A stretch of DNA of 64,000 nt from Tomocerus qinae (GCA_020055645.1 CM034546.1:86924001-86988000); one strand, 5' to 3'. Shown: positions 1 through 11,067, counted from the first letter of the stretch. Notes: a model not told the origin generated them from the sequence alone. Numbers and translations: made by a program.

Positions 1-153
1 TGGAAGGAAGAATTAGAACAACGCAAAATATCTGAAAAGAGGAAATATGAGCTGGAAAAACTAAAGTTGCAGAATGATGCTGAACTGGCTAAAGCCAAAT
101 TAGCACAAGAATTTGAGCTTGAAAAACTTCGCTTACAAATGAAAATAGATTAA
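1..153 (+). CDS. C-terminal end of a coiled-coil protein, probably the second gene of a PIF/Harbinger element (partial)
   Basis: An open frame enters the window at base 1 and stops at TAA 151-153, giving 50 residues. They are almost all charged or heptad-like (runs such as KYELEKLKLQ and EFELEKLRLQ), so a coiled coil is the clear prediction. The frame ends 56 bp from the stop of a Harbinger transposase on the opposite strand. Autonomous PIF/Harbinger elements carry two genes, a transposase and a Myb/SANT- or MADF-type DNA-binding partner that often ends in a coiled coil, and a tail-to-tail arrangement fits. The DNA-binding part lies outside the window, so the role is inferred from position and composition only. 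It could also be an unrelated host gene. Confidence 0.5.
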   Translation, partial: WKEELEQRKISEKRKYELEKLKLQNDAELAKAKLAQEFELEKLRLQMKID

Positions 154-208
154 CATTATATTTTCAATTTCAATTCATTTTCATTTTATTGAAACTTATG
201 AAACATGC

Positions 209-1585
209 TCAAATTCCATTTATCCAATGAAATAAATCTCGTCGCCGCTCCTCACCACGAGTACAGTCTTGTCGTTGATATTGCTCGTCGTCATCATCTT
301 CGTCCATATCCTCCAAAGCATCTGTAGGTTTTATTATATTGTAGATTATACAACAAGCTTGTATCCATTGACAAGCCCGTCGGTGGCCACTTTTATTATC
401 CACCCGTACTCTTAATTTTCGTAGACTGCCAAAAATATTCTTCAGGATTCCAAATGTCTGTTCTATTTTGACTCGGTAACCTTTTCAAAATAAAAGTTAA
501 TCAAAGCAAGTCGTATTTTGTTAAATGTATTTAGGTATAAGTTTCAGTTTTTGGTAGCACCTGAAAAGTGACGATTAAAGGCTTTTTTTTGAGCAAGGGT
601 TCCGTAGGTTGCATTTTCTCGAAAAGGTGTAATAATCGAAGTTGTCAATCTATATGCAGAATCTGCTGCTAGCCATTGTCCTTCTGATAAGAAGTTTTGC
701 GGATTTTGACCAATGGGCGAATTGTTAAAAATTCTAGCATCGTGTGTACTGGCTGGATAGCCAACTGTCATATTTCGTATAATTAAATCTATGTCACAGA
801 CAGCGTGGACTTGAATCCCATATTCTTGTTTCCGACTATAATATGATTCAGGATGATCCGTGGGAGCCTCAAAAAGTGGGAAATGACATCCATCTAAGTA
901 GCCTACGCAGCCAGGGAGTTTGTCTTCCATGAAATTACAGATTGTTCTTCGCTCATTTTCATTCGGCCAAGTTATGTAATCCTTTTCCAATTTCAGTAGC
1001 GCCTTTTTTGAAAAAGCAAAAGCAATTTTTGGCATTAATTTTGTTATAAAATAATTTTACTACTCTCTATTAAAATCTATTCCATTACAGGGATTAAAAA
1101 TTTAAATTACTTTTATGACCCTATTTGTTGCATTTAATATCATCCCACAGTCGCTGACTCCAAATTGATGACTAACTTTCCAGTAGGAGGCTCCTGATCC
1201 ATCGCATCCAAATCTATACAGTGCTATTGCTAGCTGGATTTCTACAGATATCATCTTTTTACGGTCGATTTGAAACACCTGGCTATTTTTCATTATTTCT
1301 AACAAATAAGCAAAATCTAATCTGGTGACCCTTAAGCACGATTTAAAACGGACTGCATCATAACTGGGAAGTATGCGACCAACCCAATCTCTGCTTTATA
1401 GCTTTTATTATAACTTTTATATTCCTAGGACCACAAAATCTGAAGCTCAAAATACTAAGCAAATTTTCAGCGCAAAGTTGTAATTCCTTATCTACGTCAC
1501 TTCCACTTCTTGCCAAAATTATGTTAACAAAACCATCGTGTAATATCTTTTCAATCAGCTTTTTACGTAGTGATCTTCGTACCAT
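209..1585 (-). CDS. PIF/Harbinger (HARBI1-like) transposase, five exons
   Basis: DDE transposase of the PIF/Harbinger superfamily. Exons on the minus strand read about 1392-1585, 1111-1391, 561-1002 and 209-480. Introns 1003-1110 (GTAATT...AAAAAAG) and 481-560 (GTGCTA...GAAAAG) are GT-AG and restore phase exactly. Family signatures appear in order: the helix-turn-helix-like stretch around FGVSDCGMILNATNRVIK, the first catalytic Asp in GYLDGCHFPL, the second in LAADSAYRLTT, and the catalytic Glu in RVKIEQTFGILK just after the last junction. The C-terminus is acidic (EDMDEDDDD). The first two coding blocks, split near 1391, differ by one frame; this is either a very short intron or a frameshift, so the number of exons upstream is uncertain. 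All three catalytic residues are present, so the copy could be functional or domesticated. Confidence 0.85.
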
Positions 1586-1948
1586 TTCGACCTTTGCATT
1601 TACTTCTTAAAGTAAAGTTCTCTGCAAATATTAAAGTTGGCGGTACGATTTTGTAGATAACATAACAATTTCACAGACTTGAGTAAAAGGGGTCATCAAG
1701 ATCAATTGACTCATTCCCTAGTAAAAGGGGCTTAGATATTTGTAAACAAATAATTTATTTTATAGTGACCAGATGGGGTAAGCTTATGGAAACGAATCAA
1801 TCTGTTAAACAAAACAATAATGACGAATGAACCTTAGATAATACTATATAATGCAATATTAACATGGGAACTGAAGACGAAGGTTTTATTTAAATAGGAT
1901 ATTTCAAGCCTGTTGATTATAAGTTTCCCAAAAATGAGCCTTAATAAG

Positions 1949-2209
1949 CTACTTGAGCCCTAATTCCTTGAAGCATGTTCGGTAGGCCCACTCCCAGTCT
2001 GCAGCTTTATCATACAATTCGACAAAGTCGCGGAACATTCGTGTAATGGAGAAGTCCCTCGCTAGGTATTGTCGAGTAGGGTCACCAGTCACCACTGCTT
2101 CTGGAATAGTGGCTACAGGAAGTCTCATATAACTTTGAATATGTGCATGTATTAGATTCCAACCATTTTCCGGAAACCGTCTGTAGTTTTCATGGCTGCC
2201 TCTTTTCAA
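1949..2209 (-). CDS. Unrecognised 86-codon open frame inside the 32-bp-TIR element
   Basis: The translation has the composition of a real globular protein (motifs PVATIPEAVVTGDPTRQYL, ARDFSITRMF, WEWAYRTCF) rather than random AT-rich sequence. I do not recognise the family. Upstream it runs directly into the end of a MITE at 2207, so the frame is probably a gene fragment whose 5' part was separated or lost. No ATG is apparent at its upstream limit. It may be the remnant of the gene of the surrounding element. Confidence 0.3.
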   Translation of the reverse strand: MKRGSHENYRRFPENGWNLIHAHIQSYMRLPVATIPEAVVTGDPTRQYLARDFSITRMFRDFVELYDKAADWEWAYRTCFKELGLK

Positions 2210-2543
2210 GGAACAAAAAGAAACTTTTTTTGCTTTTTCCTTTTTTTGCTTTTTTGTAAAAAAGGTAAGTGCAAAATTGAAAAAAAGGCTACCTTTTTGC
2301 TTTTACGTTCTTAAAAGTTGAAATAAAAATAAATAAAATGTGTTATTTTGTTGTCCGATATTTCTAGATTAGTGTTCTATTGATTTAAAACACTATTTCA
2401 CACTACAAATGTTTTATATTTGATCGGTTTGCGTAGTAGTTTTAGACTGACTACGTCTTTATGCATTGGTAAAAAAGCAAAAAAGGTAAAATAGGTACCT
2501 TTTTACCTTTTAAGTAAAAAATGCATTGCTTTTTTGTTCCTTG
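2207..2543. mobile_element. hAT-like MITE with near-perfect 8-bp target duplication
   Basis: The ends CAAGGAACAAAAA (2207) and TTTTTTGTTCCTTG (ending 2543) are inverted. The flanks CCTCTTTT (2199-2206) and CCCCTTTT (2544-2551) match at 7 of 8 bases. The interior is AT-rich with repeated AAAAAGGTA/TACCTTTTT blocks and no coding capacity. An 8-bp duplication with CA...TG ends is typical of hAT elements. Confidence 0.55.
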
Positions 2544-2551
2544 CCCCTTTT

Positions 2552-4189
2552 ATCTGTGAAATTTAGGATTCCAAACGAAATCTTTTTCTGTAAAACTTCT
2601 ACTCGCTTTTTGCCTATTCCGAAAACTCCCAAAAACGTTTTTTTGCATACCGGCATCTGAAATCCAAAAGTATCCGAGAGGAAATAACAGTAAAATTGAC
2701 GTAAACATTATTTTCATCTGCTTTGGACATTTTTCGAATGCACCGAGATAGGATACTTGTTAGCATATCATAATTTCATGTACTCCAAAATTGTTGGAAT
2801 AGTTCTACTTTTCTCTCTACATTGATAGAATTACAACCTTCCTTTTGACACCCTTGAGAGCAGATCTGGGCCAAGAAACGTTTCCTTTAGTTACTTTTAA
2901 TATGTTAAATAATACAAAGAATGTCAATTTCATGGTGATTATTCAAAAAATACGTCTTGTTGGGGAGGTATTCTTGAAGGGTTTAGCATCACATTTCTTC
3001 CTTGATATGGCTCTCCTTCATTTCTGCTGGACTGTGCAACCTGATCTTTCAGCTTAGAATATTCAATTTTCTCCTCTTTCCAGAATTAAAGTTTTCCAGC
3101 AGCTTACGAGAAACCTTTGCCACCTTTTTACTCATTTTGGAAAATGCAACTCAGAAAACACAAGCACCGCAAATTCAGTTCACCCTAGAGTAAAACTTCG
3201 AGCTCAATTTGAAAGAAATGAATGAAACTTGAGAGTAAATTTTAAAAAACTGAGTTGGGCGGGCTTTAGTGACTTTAAAATTATGGTTACTACTGGGTTA
3301 CTACGGTATTTCATTTGCAAAATCATATAAGCCCCTTTTACTAGGGAATGAGTCAATTGTTGTTAAATCATTAATTGGTTAAATTTTAACTAAAGTTAAC
3401 ATTTAACACAAGTTCGTTGAGCGCACCCATACTTTTGAGTTTACCGTCAAACTACTACTAATCGAATCGACATATTTACTTACATTATAATCAGATCGCC
3501 CAAATAAAGAATTAAAATAAATTAAAATATATTTTAAGTTTGAATATGGAACAACAATAGTAGAAGTCCAGTGAACCACAGTAGATGGCGGATGCTACTG
3601 CAAAAACCCAAAAACACGGGTTTTTGGGTTTTTCCTAGGAAAAACCCTGCCTTTTTCATGCCCTGACATTGATATTATTGCACCCTTCCTTTCGACATCC
3701 TAAGTTGCAGTTCTATAACCCACAATACGCTTAGTTTAGCTTCTACGATATTCCTTTACTAGTAATAGGCCCGGGAAATGGGTATCCACTTAATGGGGAC
3801 GGTAGATCATGAGTATGCATTATGTGTTTAAAAAAGTATGAAAATTAACAGATTAAAATGTTTAAAAAATTGCTTGTTGCATTGCCACAACATCCTACGG
3901 AAGGGGAACCAAACACAATACTTATCGAATCAACATAATAATAGTGAACATTATTTAACTAAACAGCGAAATTAAAGTAAATGTTTGAAGTCCTTTCATC
4001 AGCGCCTGATTTTCATTATATTATCATTAATAGCGCCGCAGTTAAAAAAAAATTTAAGAGGGGGCGCCGAGAAAAATATGCTAATTTTCGGCCTTGATCA
4101 TTAATATTATATGGAAATAATATATAATTTTAAATCACCCCGTCATTTTACATCACACCGCGTCACTTTACATTATCCTATCATTGTAC
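2552..4189. other. Intergenic, no gene seen
   Basis: AT-rich DNA without supported coding sequence; it includes the right end of the 1703-3359 element. A small palindrome built on GGGTTTTT lies near 3600-3655. From 4140 on, degenerate CGTCA(T/C)TTTACAT motifs lead into the 18-bp minisatellite. Confidence 0.6.
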
Positions 4190-4666
4190 ATAGACGTCAT
4201 TTTAAATAACCCTATCATTTTAAATAACCCCATCATTTTAAATAACCCCGCCATTTTAAATAACCCCATCATTTTAAATAACCCCGTCATTTTAAATAAC
4301 CCCGTCATTTTAAATAACCCCGTCATTTTAAATAACCCCGTCATTTTAAATAACCCCGTCATTTTAAATAACCCCGTCATTTTAAATAACCCCGTCATTT
4401 TAAATAACCCCGTCATTTTAAATAACCCCGTCATTTTAAATAACCCCGTCATTTTAAATAACCCCGTCATTTTTAATAACCCCGTCATTTTAAATAACCC
4501 CGTCATTTTAAATAACCCCGTCATTTTAAATAACCCCGTCATTTTAAATAACTCCGTCATTTTAAATAACCTCGTCGTTTTAAATAACCCCGTCATTTTA
4601 AATAACCCCGTCATTTTAAATAACCTCATCGTTTTAAATAACGCCGTCATTTTAAATAACCCTAAT
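4190..4666. repeat. 18-bp minisatellite, about 26 copies
   Basis: Tandem units with consensus CCGTCATTTTAAATAACC run nearly without length change. Variants (CCATC, CTCGTCG, TTTTTAAT) cluster at both edges while the centre is homogeneous, as expected from ongoing unequal exchange. Because 18 is divisible by three, both strands stay open (6-residue repeats such as KMTGLF), but these are not genes. Confidence 0.95.
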
Positions 4667-5242
4667 AATAGATAACGAAGTCGAAATTGTGAAATTTTCA
4701 ATAAGGAAACGATGAAGAAAGTATCGATGCATCTTTTCAAATTGACTATTTGTGTGTAGGACCAGTCGTCTCAGATCCTTTGGGACTTTGCGAAAAAAAG
4801 TCAAAATTTTTGCATTGCCGATGACCAACTTGGTAATCAAGTGACTTAGTAAATTGTCTGGTCTGTCAAGTAACTATATATCTTTGGCTGGATGGGCGCT
4901 AAAATATAAATCTTTCAAAACATGTGTGTTTTATTGGTATATTTTTGAATGAAATTGTATCACATAACGTAATAGGATAGCAATAGGAAAACTATTTTCG
5001 GAAGACGGCGGGCAACAAAACTTGCTAATAATATAATTTCTTGCTAATAATATATAGTAGACAGACAGAACATTACATAACAGCGTCTGTATTCTGTATA
5101 GTCGAAGATTCTAAAGCATCTAGAGTTGCAAATGAAGGTCCAAGAAATCGTACACAAGGGATTTATTGTTTTTTATACGAAAATCAGTTCATAGGCTTAC
5201 GCATCGATAAAAACATCTCACGAATTGGTAGGTCCTATTACG
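4667..5242. other. Intergenic, no gene seen
   Basis: No supported coding sequence or structured repeat; a diverged unique-looking spacer between the 18-bp array and a hAT-type MITE. Confidence 0.5.
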
Positions 5243-5250
5243 GTTGTAGG

Positions 5251-5481
5251 CATAGGCGTCGGAACGTAATTTATCAAAGGGGGACAAAATGGCTTCTTCA
5301 GAAGGGGGGGTCACCAAAATAATAAAATATTGGTTAAACAAAGGCATATTTTGACAAAAAAATCGCCTTTTCTGGTGCTTATGTAATTTTTAGTTTGGAT
5401 ATTTTTAGGGGGACATGTCCCTCCAGGCCATATTCTAGGGGGGACATAGTCCCCCCTGTCCCCCCAGTTCCGACGCCTATG
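5251..5481. mobile_element. hAT-type MITE with exact 8-bp target duplication
   Basis: Perfect 15-bp inverted ends CATAGGCGTCGGAAC (5251-5265) and its reverse complement (5467-5481) are flanked by identical GTTGTAGG at 5243-5250 and 5482-5489. The 231-bp interior holds G-rich then C-rich runs (GGGGGGACA, GTCCCCCC) and no open frame. The TIR form and the 8-bp duplication identify a hAT-family non-autonomous element. Confidence 0.85.
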
Positions 5482-5693
5482 GTTGTAGGAGATTTCATCA
5501 ATACAATTTGAACATTGTTACATTTTTTCATAAATCATTGATATCTCATTAATATAAAAGGGAATCATTAATGTGTTCATGTCAGTGTGTTATTATTTGA
5601 GAGCCTGAATTTGGCTTAGTGGCTTTGGAATGTTACAAACAAATCCAGGCTCTCAACACAAAAGAAAATAAATAATTATTATATTCTCGGCTT

Positions 5694-6356
5694 GACCAAC
5701 TTATTTCTAAAAAGTATGGCATAATTGGCCACTTCCAACTAATATTCACTAAAGGTGTAGCATAAGTAGATTTCCAACTCATATTCCTGAAATGTGTAGC
5801 ATGGGTGGGAGACTTCTAACTCATATTCCTAAAAGGTGTAGCATGGGTTGGAGACTTTCAACTCATATTCCTAAAAGGTATACCATAAGTGGGAAACTTC
5901 CAATTTATATTCCTAAATTGTGTAGCATGGGTGAGTCACTTCCAACTCATATTTCTAAATTGCGTAGCAAGGGTGGGAGACTTCCAACTCATATTCCTAA
6001 AAGGTATAGCATGAGTGGGAGACTTCCAACTCATATTCCTAAAAGGTGTAGCATGGGTGGGAGACTTCAATCCAAATTTCTAAACTTAGTAAACGCACGG
6101 TTATAGAGTTAAATTCATAAGTTTAAGGGTTTGTTATTCAAAATTCTTGGCTTGACCAACTTATTTCTAAAGGGTGTAGCATAATATGGACACTTTCAAC
6201 TAAAATTCACTAAAAGTGTAGACTAAAGGTGTAAAGGTGTAGACTTCCAACTCATATTCCTAAATTGTGTAGCATGGGTGGGAGCCTTCCAACTCATATT
6301 CCTAAATTGTATAGCATGGGTGGGAAACTTCCAACTCATATTCCTAAAAGGTTTTA
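5694..6356. repeat. 42-bp minisatellite in two blocks with a higher-order repeat
   Basis: Degenerate units of about 42 bp (core GACTTCCAACTCATATTCCT) fill 5745-6080 and 6230-6350. The lead-in CTTGACCAACTTATTTCTAA occurs at about 5690 and again at about 6150, so a longer unit of roughly 460 bp has itself duplicated. A 14-residue periodic open frame across the first block is a by-product of the period. Confidence 0.85.
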
Positions 6357-6660
6357 AACTTCAAAATTAATTATTTATATTTTTCTGAATTTTCTTTTTT
6401 GAATATTCAAGCGCCCTGTTACTGCCCCGTCCGTAGGACGGGTAACCTTACTAGTTATTAACTAAGACTAGGGAGGAAGATTATGAGCCGTGAGCTTGGG
6501 ATACCAAATGCGGAATTATTTAATTCTTATTATGTACTAAATACGTAATAAACTACTATTTGGTGATCATACCTACTCCCCTTGCACCTTTGATTGCCAA
6601 TCTCTTCTCTCCTATTCAAGGCACCTACCACAAATTCTTGTGTTATATTCAAAGGAAAGG
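6357..6660. other. Intergenic, no gene seen
   Basis: Short spacer without supported coding sequence; it contains a CCGTCCGTAGGACGG palindrome near 6428 and nothing else I can name. Confidence 0.5.
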
Positions 6661-7888
6661 GTATATATGTGGTAGTATAACTGCACCCTCTGTGCAAGGG
6701 CGCCATTGTACTAGTATAACTGTGCGTAGCGAGTTAAACTAGGATAACCGACCCTCGGGGTTTCAGTACAACTGTTCCACTCTTAAATGCACTGCAAAGC
6801 CTGAGTTAATTAGACAATTATGCTACTTGATAATGATATGAATTATAATTTATGTTAAAAATCTTATTAACTCAGTCAAATAGTGATAATCGCAAAAACC
6901 AAATAATTAACAATTGGTAGATACGTAAATATGTAGATACGTAGATTGTAAAGCCTGAGTTAATAGGACATATTGTCAATGTCAAATGCTGCAAGATTGA
7001 TTCTTTTAAAAATGAACCCGTGAATTTTTTATTACCTGGTCACATTTATTCATGAATGTATGAATATTATTTTTTGATTTTGGAATGGCCCTTAAATGTG
7101 TTGGAAAAAAAGCACTATAGCAATAAAAATTTATTCCACAAATAGGACACCCTGGCCGAAATATTACATAAAAAAACTACATGCTGTGTACGAAAACGTC
7201 CCAGTGCAGATGGTAGCCCCATACATACAAGTTTGCGAGTCTTGTAATAATCGGAGACCCATACCTAAACCAATAGCTGGAAAACCCATTTATGCTAGTG
7301 CCCCATATGGACAGAGTCCAAATAGATCTAATAGACATGAGGTCCAAATGTGATGGCAAATTCAAACGGATTCTACACGTTAAGGATCACTTCTCTAAGT
7401 TCGACTGGACTTATCCGTTAAAAAACAAGACTTGTCATGATGTAACTGCTCCGCTTTTAGGCCAATTTTTTATGTTCGGTGCTCCAAAAATTTTGCAATG
7501 TGATAACGGTGGAGAGTTCACGGGTTCATTTTTAAAAGAATCAATCTGGGAGCATTTGACATTGGCAATATGTCCTATTAACTCAAGCTTTGCAATCTAC
7601 GTATCTACATATTTACGTATCTACCAATATTATGTTAATTATTTGGTTTTTGCAATTATCACTATTTGACTGAGTAAATAAGATTTTTAACATAATTATA
7701 ATCATATCATTATCAAACAGCATAATTGTCTAATTAACTCAGGCTTTGCAATGCATTTAAGAGTGGAACAGTTATACTGAAACCCCGAGGGTCGGTTATC
7801 CTAGTTTAACTCGCTACGCACAGTTATACTAGTACAATGGCGCCCTTACACAGAGGGTGCAGTTATACTACCACTACCACATATATAC
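6661..7888. mobile_element. Fold-back element with 365-bp inverted arms around an integrase fragment
   Basis: Left arm 6661-7025 is the reverse complement of right arm 7517-7888 with few differences (one 6-bp GGTAGT duplication in the right arm). The 491-bp loop holds the integrase relic. The arms extend into coding sequence: the left arm carries an antisense copy of the integrase segment around 7517-7560. The left arm therefore looks like an inverted duplication of the original right end, not an ordinary terminal repeat. No clear target duplication was found. Confidence 0.75.
7096..7669 (+). pseudogene. Broken integrase core (Ginger/KRBA2-type rve domain)
   Basis: Two overlapping frames make up one integrase. 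The first (7096-7353) carries the end of a zinc-binding region (CESCNNRRP). The second, entered after a frameshift near 7295, reads RVQIDLIDMR (first catalytic Asp), ILHVKDHFSKFDW and ILQCDNGGEF (second catalytic Asp), then runs into the inverted arm before the catalytic Glu. The phrasing matches integrases of Ginger transposons and the related KRBA2/SCAND3-like genes more than retroviral-type Ty3 integrases, though a Ty3 origin is not excluded. Frameshift and missing C-terminus make it non-functional. Confidence 0.7.
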
Positions 7889-8845
7889 AGTGCAGTGTTA
7901 CCAATGGTCACAGTCAACAATCACTGTGTCACAAGGACGTATTTAGGGATGGGCTTTACAGGCTGAAGCCCCCCCCCCCCCGAAATCCAAGAAAATGGAA
8001 TTTTTTTCTCAAGCCCCCTTCGAAACTCAGTTCTGCATGTGCTTGTTGTATCACAGTCAAAATCGGAACTCTTCAAATAGCTAATTCCCACAGAAAAGTG
8101 TGTACGACGGGCTTTGTATTCTGGTTTTTTGAATAGTATTCACAATTTTAAATAATATCATGAAAGGACCCCTTGGGTTAAAAATATTCAGCTGGGCCAC
8201 CTAGCAATGTAGCTTGCGAATGCAAAAATTTAGCTAGTTTGCCGTGAAAGATTGGGCCCTCCTCTTTCAACAACGGTGAAGTGATTCATAATTATTGATA
8301 TGGTGACAGTTTAAGAATAATCATATTAATAAAGCCTCTTTCTGCAGCCAGTTTGAGGTTTGGGTGAATTAAGTAAAGTTTTAGTTGGGAAAGAGCCCGT
8401 GGTCGTGGATACAGCCACCGATCCCCACTGGGTCTGCACCCAGTTTTCCTATTCTAACTGGCTGCAGAAAGAGAGCAAAACATCCTATTGACTTTTCACC
8501 TAACGCCGGTACGTTTACTAGTTTTACAGGTGGAGACATAGGGGGAGTTTCCCGGATTATTGCACCCAATGCGTATTCTACCTACTACCCCGAGAAGTAG
8601 GCAAGCAAACCATATAACCATGGTTACTTTCGACTTGGGTACCTCTCTGTGGCAGTATGGGTCATATATGTAGTAAGTAGTAGCTATATGGGACATGTTG
8701 AGATGAGCTGAAAAAACACATGACAACCAACAGGCAAAGCCCGCAAGAAATTTAAAATTCTGCTTAGTACATCCGCTTCAAATTCAATTTATTATCATAA
8801 ATATTAACGGACCATGTTCCATGCTATCACAGTTTACCAAATCTT
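7889..8845. other. Intergenic, with a poly-C tract and a small inverted repeat
   Basis: No supported gene. A run of about 13 C lies near 7970-7982 beside GGGCTTTACAGGCTGAAGCC. A perfect 18-bp inverted pair at 8336-8353 and 8456-8473 brackets 138 bp and is listed separately. Confidence 0.5.
8336..8473. repeat. 138-bp inverted-repeat element (possible MITE)
   Basis: CTCTTTCTGCAGCCAGTT at 8336-8353 is repeated as an exact reverse complement at 8456-8473. Both sides are flanked by AGC, a possible 3-bp duplication. There is no coding capacity. Confidence 0.4.
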
Positions 8846-10387
8846 TCACACTCCTTCAAAAAGTGTCAGCTTATTATTAAAATGTCTGGATGTTGTAGGC
8901 TTGTTATTCAAACTACAAACCTTTGCACTATGATGCATTCGAACTGTACAATATGTTTTAGCTATCAACTGGACTAGTTGATAATAAATACGGTTGTCTA
9001 AAGGACTCAACGCAATCAAATGATTTTCTAGGCATTTAAATAGAACATTTTCTTCTAATAAATAGGAAGTGGCTCTAGTAATGATTACTTTACTGTTAAA
9101 GCTCTCGCATATGGCATATTCTCTGTAAATCCGTTCTGTAATGTTGCAAACCTTAACCACGTCCTCGGATGGGATAAACAGACCTCCGTTTTGCTTGATA
9201 CGAATCAATTGATATTTTGGTTTTCTTAAATCTGCATCTTCTACAAAGCTTTCCAGAGCAGTGACGCACACACTGCATTTGATTATCGATTTAATTTTCT
9301 TTACAACCCACCCTGCTATGTAGGTAACAATGCATTCGCTGAAAATGGACAAATTTTTTAATATCACGTTTAGACAATCCCCAACTTGAGCCTCATTGAT
9401 AGCCTCCAATTTTTCATCAGAGGAAGCAAATCGTGATTTCGTAATCTTTGTCAAATGTAAGTTCTGTTTGATCCTGTGGAATGCAATTACCATTAAGACT
9501 TGCCTCAAGCCGCGTTGACAAGATTTTACGAAGGGAATATTTCAATTGATTTACGTTAGGGTTATTGTTAAACCCTTGACAACTTCTGACAGTACTGAAA
9601 AAGGTTTCAAGGTGATCTTGGCTGAACTTACAAGTTAATACATATTTTAGTAGAGAATTGGAAGCCACATAATACCTTCTACACTATGAATGGCGGTTAA
9701 GAAACCTACTAATGTTTGCTTCCATCATCTTCTCAATTTTGTTTTCTGTTTGAGTTCTTTTAGACGCTTTCAAAATAGGCAATTCAGGCTGTAATTCTGA
9801 ACAGCGTCATTGCTGTCATGTTGTATCTGCAATTTAAAAATATATGCGATAAATTTTGTTCATACAGATATCTCTCTAAACCATAAAGATTTAATATGTT
9901 AGTTAGTATTTTGTAACCTTTGAACTGCCTACAAATATTCCACTTGACTTAATTTCGATGTTTGGATTACAATTTTCTACTGCAACTTCAATATTTCCGT
10001 AAGAAAATCTTTTCAAAGTCATTCTTGGTGGAGGAGTCGGCCACTTTGGTGGTGGAATGATTGGGTCACTGAGGACTTTTCCCTTGTCATCGAGTATAAG
10101 ATTTTGAAAGTGCACTGAACATATCTTGGAACTCCTTTTTGGAATCCAGGTTGACCCTCGATTTGCAAATTCGGTCCATTTCGGCAATCTGTTTTCATCT
10201 CCGTGTGGAAAACTGGTCATAGAAAGTTATAAATGTTAACCAATATACATTTTAGCATCATAGCTCGTAATTGTATATTTATTACGTTTTTAACAGTTGG
10301 TATTAATTTTTTTACATTTTACCTGTACAATTTTACGTCCTTTGAAAGCAAACGCTCACAGCCCAGCACGGCACAGTAGTTTGGCAT
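8846..10387 (-). pseudogene. THAP domain plus P-element/THAP9-like transposase C-terminus, internally deleted
   Basis: Exon 1 (10323-10387) starts MPNYCAVLGCERLL and is joined across a GT-AG intron (10213-10322) to exon 2 (down to about 9903), giving a THAP zinc finger: Cys5, Cys10, then W...WIPKRSSKICSVHF with the last Cys-His pair. Downstream minus-strand frames read GFLTAIHSVEG, CKFSQDHLETFF, GFNNNPNVNQLKY and YIAGWVVKKI, which are hallmark C-terminal blocks of P-element/THAP9 transposases. The central GTP-binding and RNase H-like catalytic region is absent. There are frameshifts near 9665 and 9450. The result is a deletion derivative that cannot encode an active transposase, although the THAP exons alone could still encode a DNA-binding protein. 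Confidence 0.75.
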
Positions 10388-10675
10388 TTAAAAATAGTAA
10401 TATATTTTGAGAACGAACACGGTCAGAGTCGTTTTTGAATTACTACTTTTGACTTTTAAACAGTGAAACTGTCACCCAATATCGTTATTTAAGCTGAGTT
10501 TTTGTTGCGTATTTAGAATATTTGCAAAACCCATATGTAAAACTCTGTTAACTGTATCGCGGGCTTTGCCTGCCAATCAAAATGCAGTAAAATTGCTTAA
10601 CACAGAGAGGTATGGAAACGTCCGGTCTAGTAATAAGGTTAATATACCTTCCTATGTCTATTGTATGGGTAGAAT

Positions 10676-10985
10676 TAGAATTGGCACACAGAAAATGTTT
10701 TTCTGCCCGGTAACCAAAATATTTTGGGCTTTCCTTTTCGGGCAGGAAAAAAGCTGCCTGCCCGGTAACCAGGTTAGGGCAGCCAAAAATCGTTGCCTGC
10801 CCGGTAACTACGTTAGGTCTTGCATCCGCAAGTCCACATTTGTCAATATAAAATCTGTTCAGGCGGGTAGCACTTCGCGCTGCCTGTTCGTTTTTGTAAA
10901 ATTACGAGTGCTGCCTGCCCGATTTTACAAAATTACTGCCCGAATATTTTTTTGCCTGCCCGGTAACGAGGTTACCGTAAAATTA
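10676..10985. repeat. Cluster of CTGCCCGGTAAC motifs
   Basis: CTGCCCGGTAAC occurs four times in about 310 bp, each followed by a variable short spacer (CAAAATATT, CAGGTTAGG, TACGTTAGG, GAGGTTACC), with further partial copies and inverted GGGCAG. GC-rich words stand out in AT-rich surroundings. It is not a regular tandem array and I do not know its origin. Confidence 0.5.
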
Positions 10986-11067
10986 CATTTTCTGTATGCC
11001 TATTAGCAAAACCGGGGAATATCTCTCTATGCCTTCACCTTGAATGACATTTTGACTTTTACATTAC

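Larger units (their letters stand above)
1703..3359. mobile_element. Unclassified 1.66-kb element with perfect 32-bp terminal inverted repeats
   Basis: Positions 1703-1734 (starting CAATTGACTCATTCCC) are the exact reverse complement of 3328-3359. Between them lie a short minus-strand open frame (1949-2209), a hAT-like MITE (2207-2543) and otherwise featureless AT-rich DNA. No target-site duplication is obvious. The perfect repeat makes a DNA transposon likely, but the superfamily cannot be named. Confidence 0.5.

Noticed and set aside
4168-4740. Long open frames on both strands (KMTGLF-type repeats)
   Set aside because: They are read from an 18-bp tandem array and have no start context, domain or flanking coding sequence.
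5792-6106. 104-codon frame with 14-residue repeats
   Set aside because: Read from the 42-bp minisatellite.
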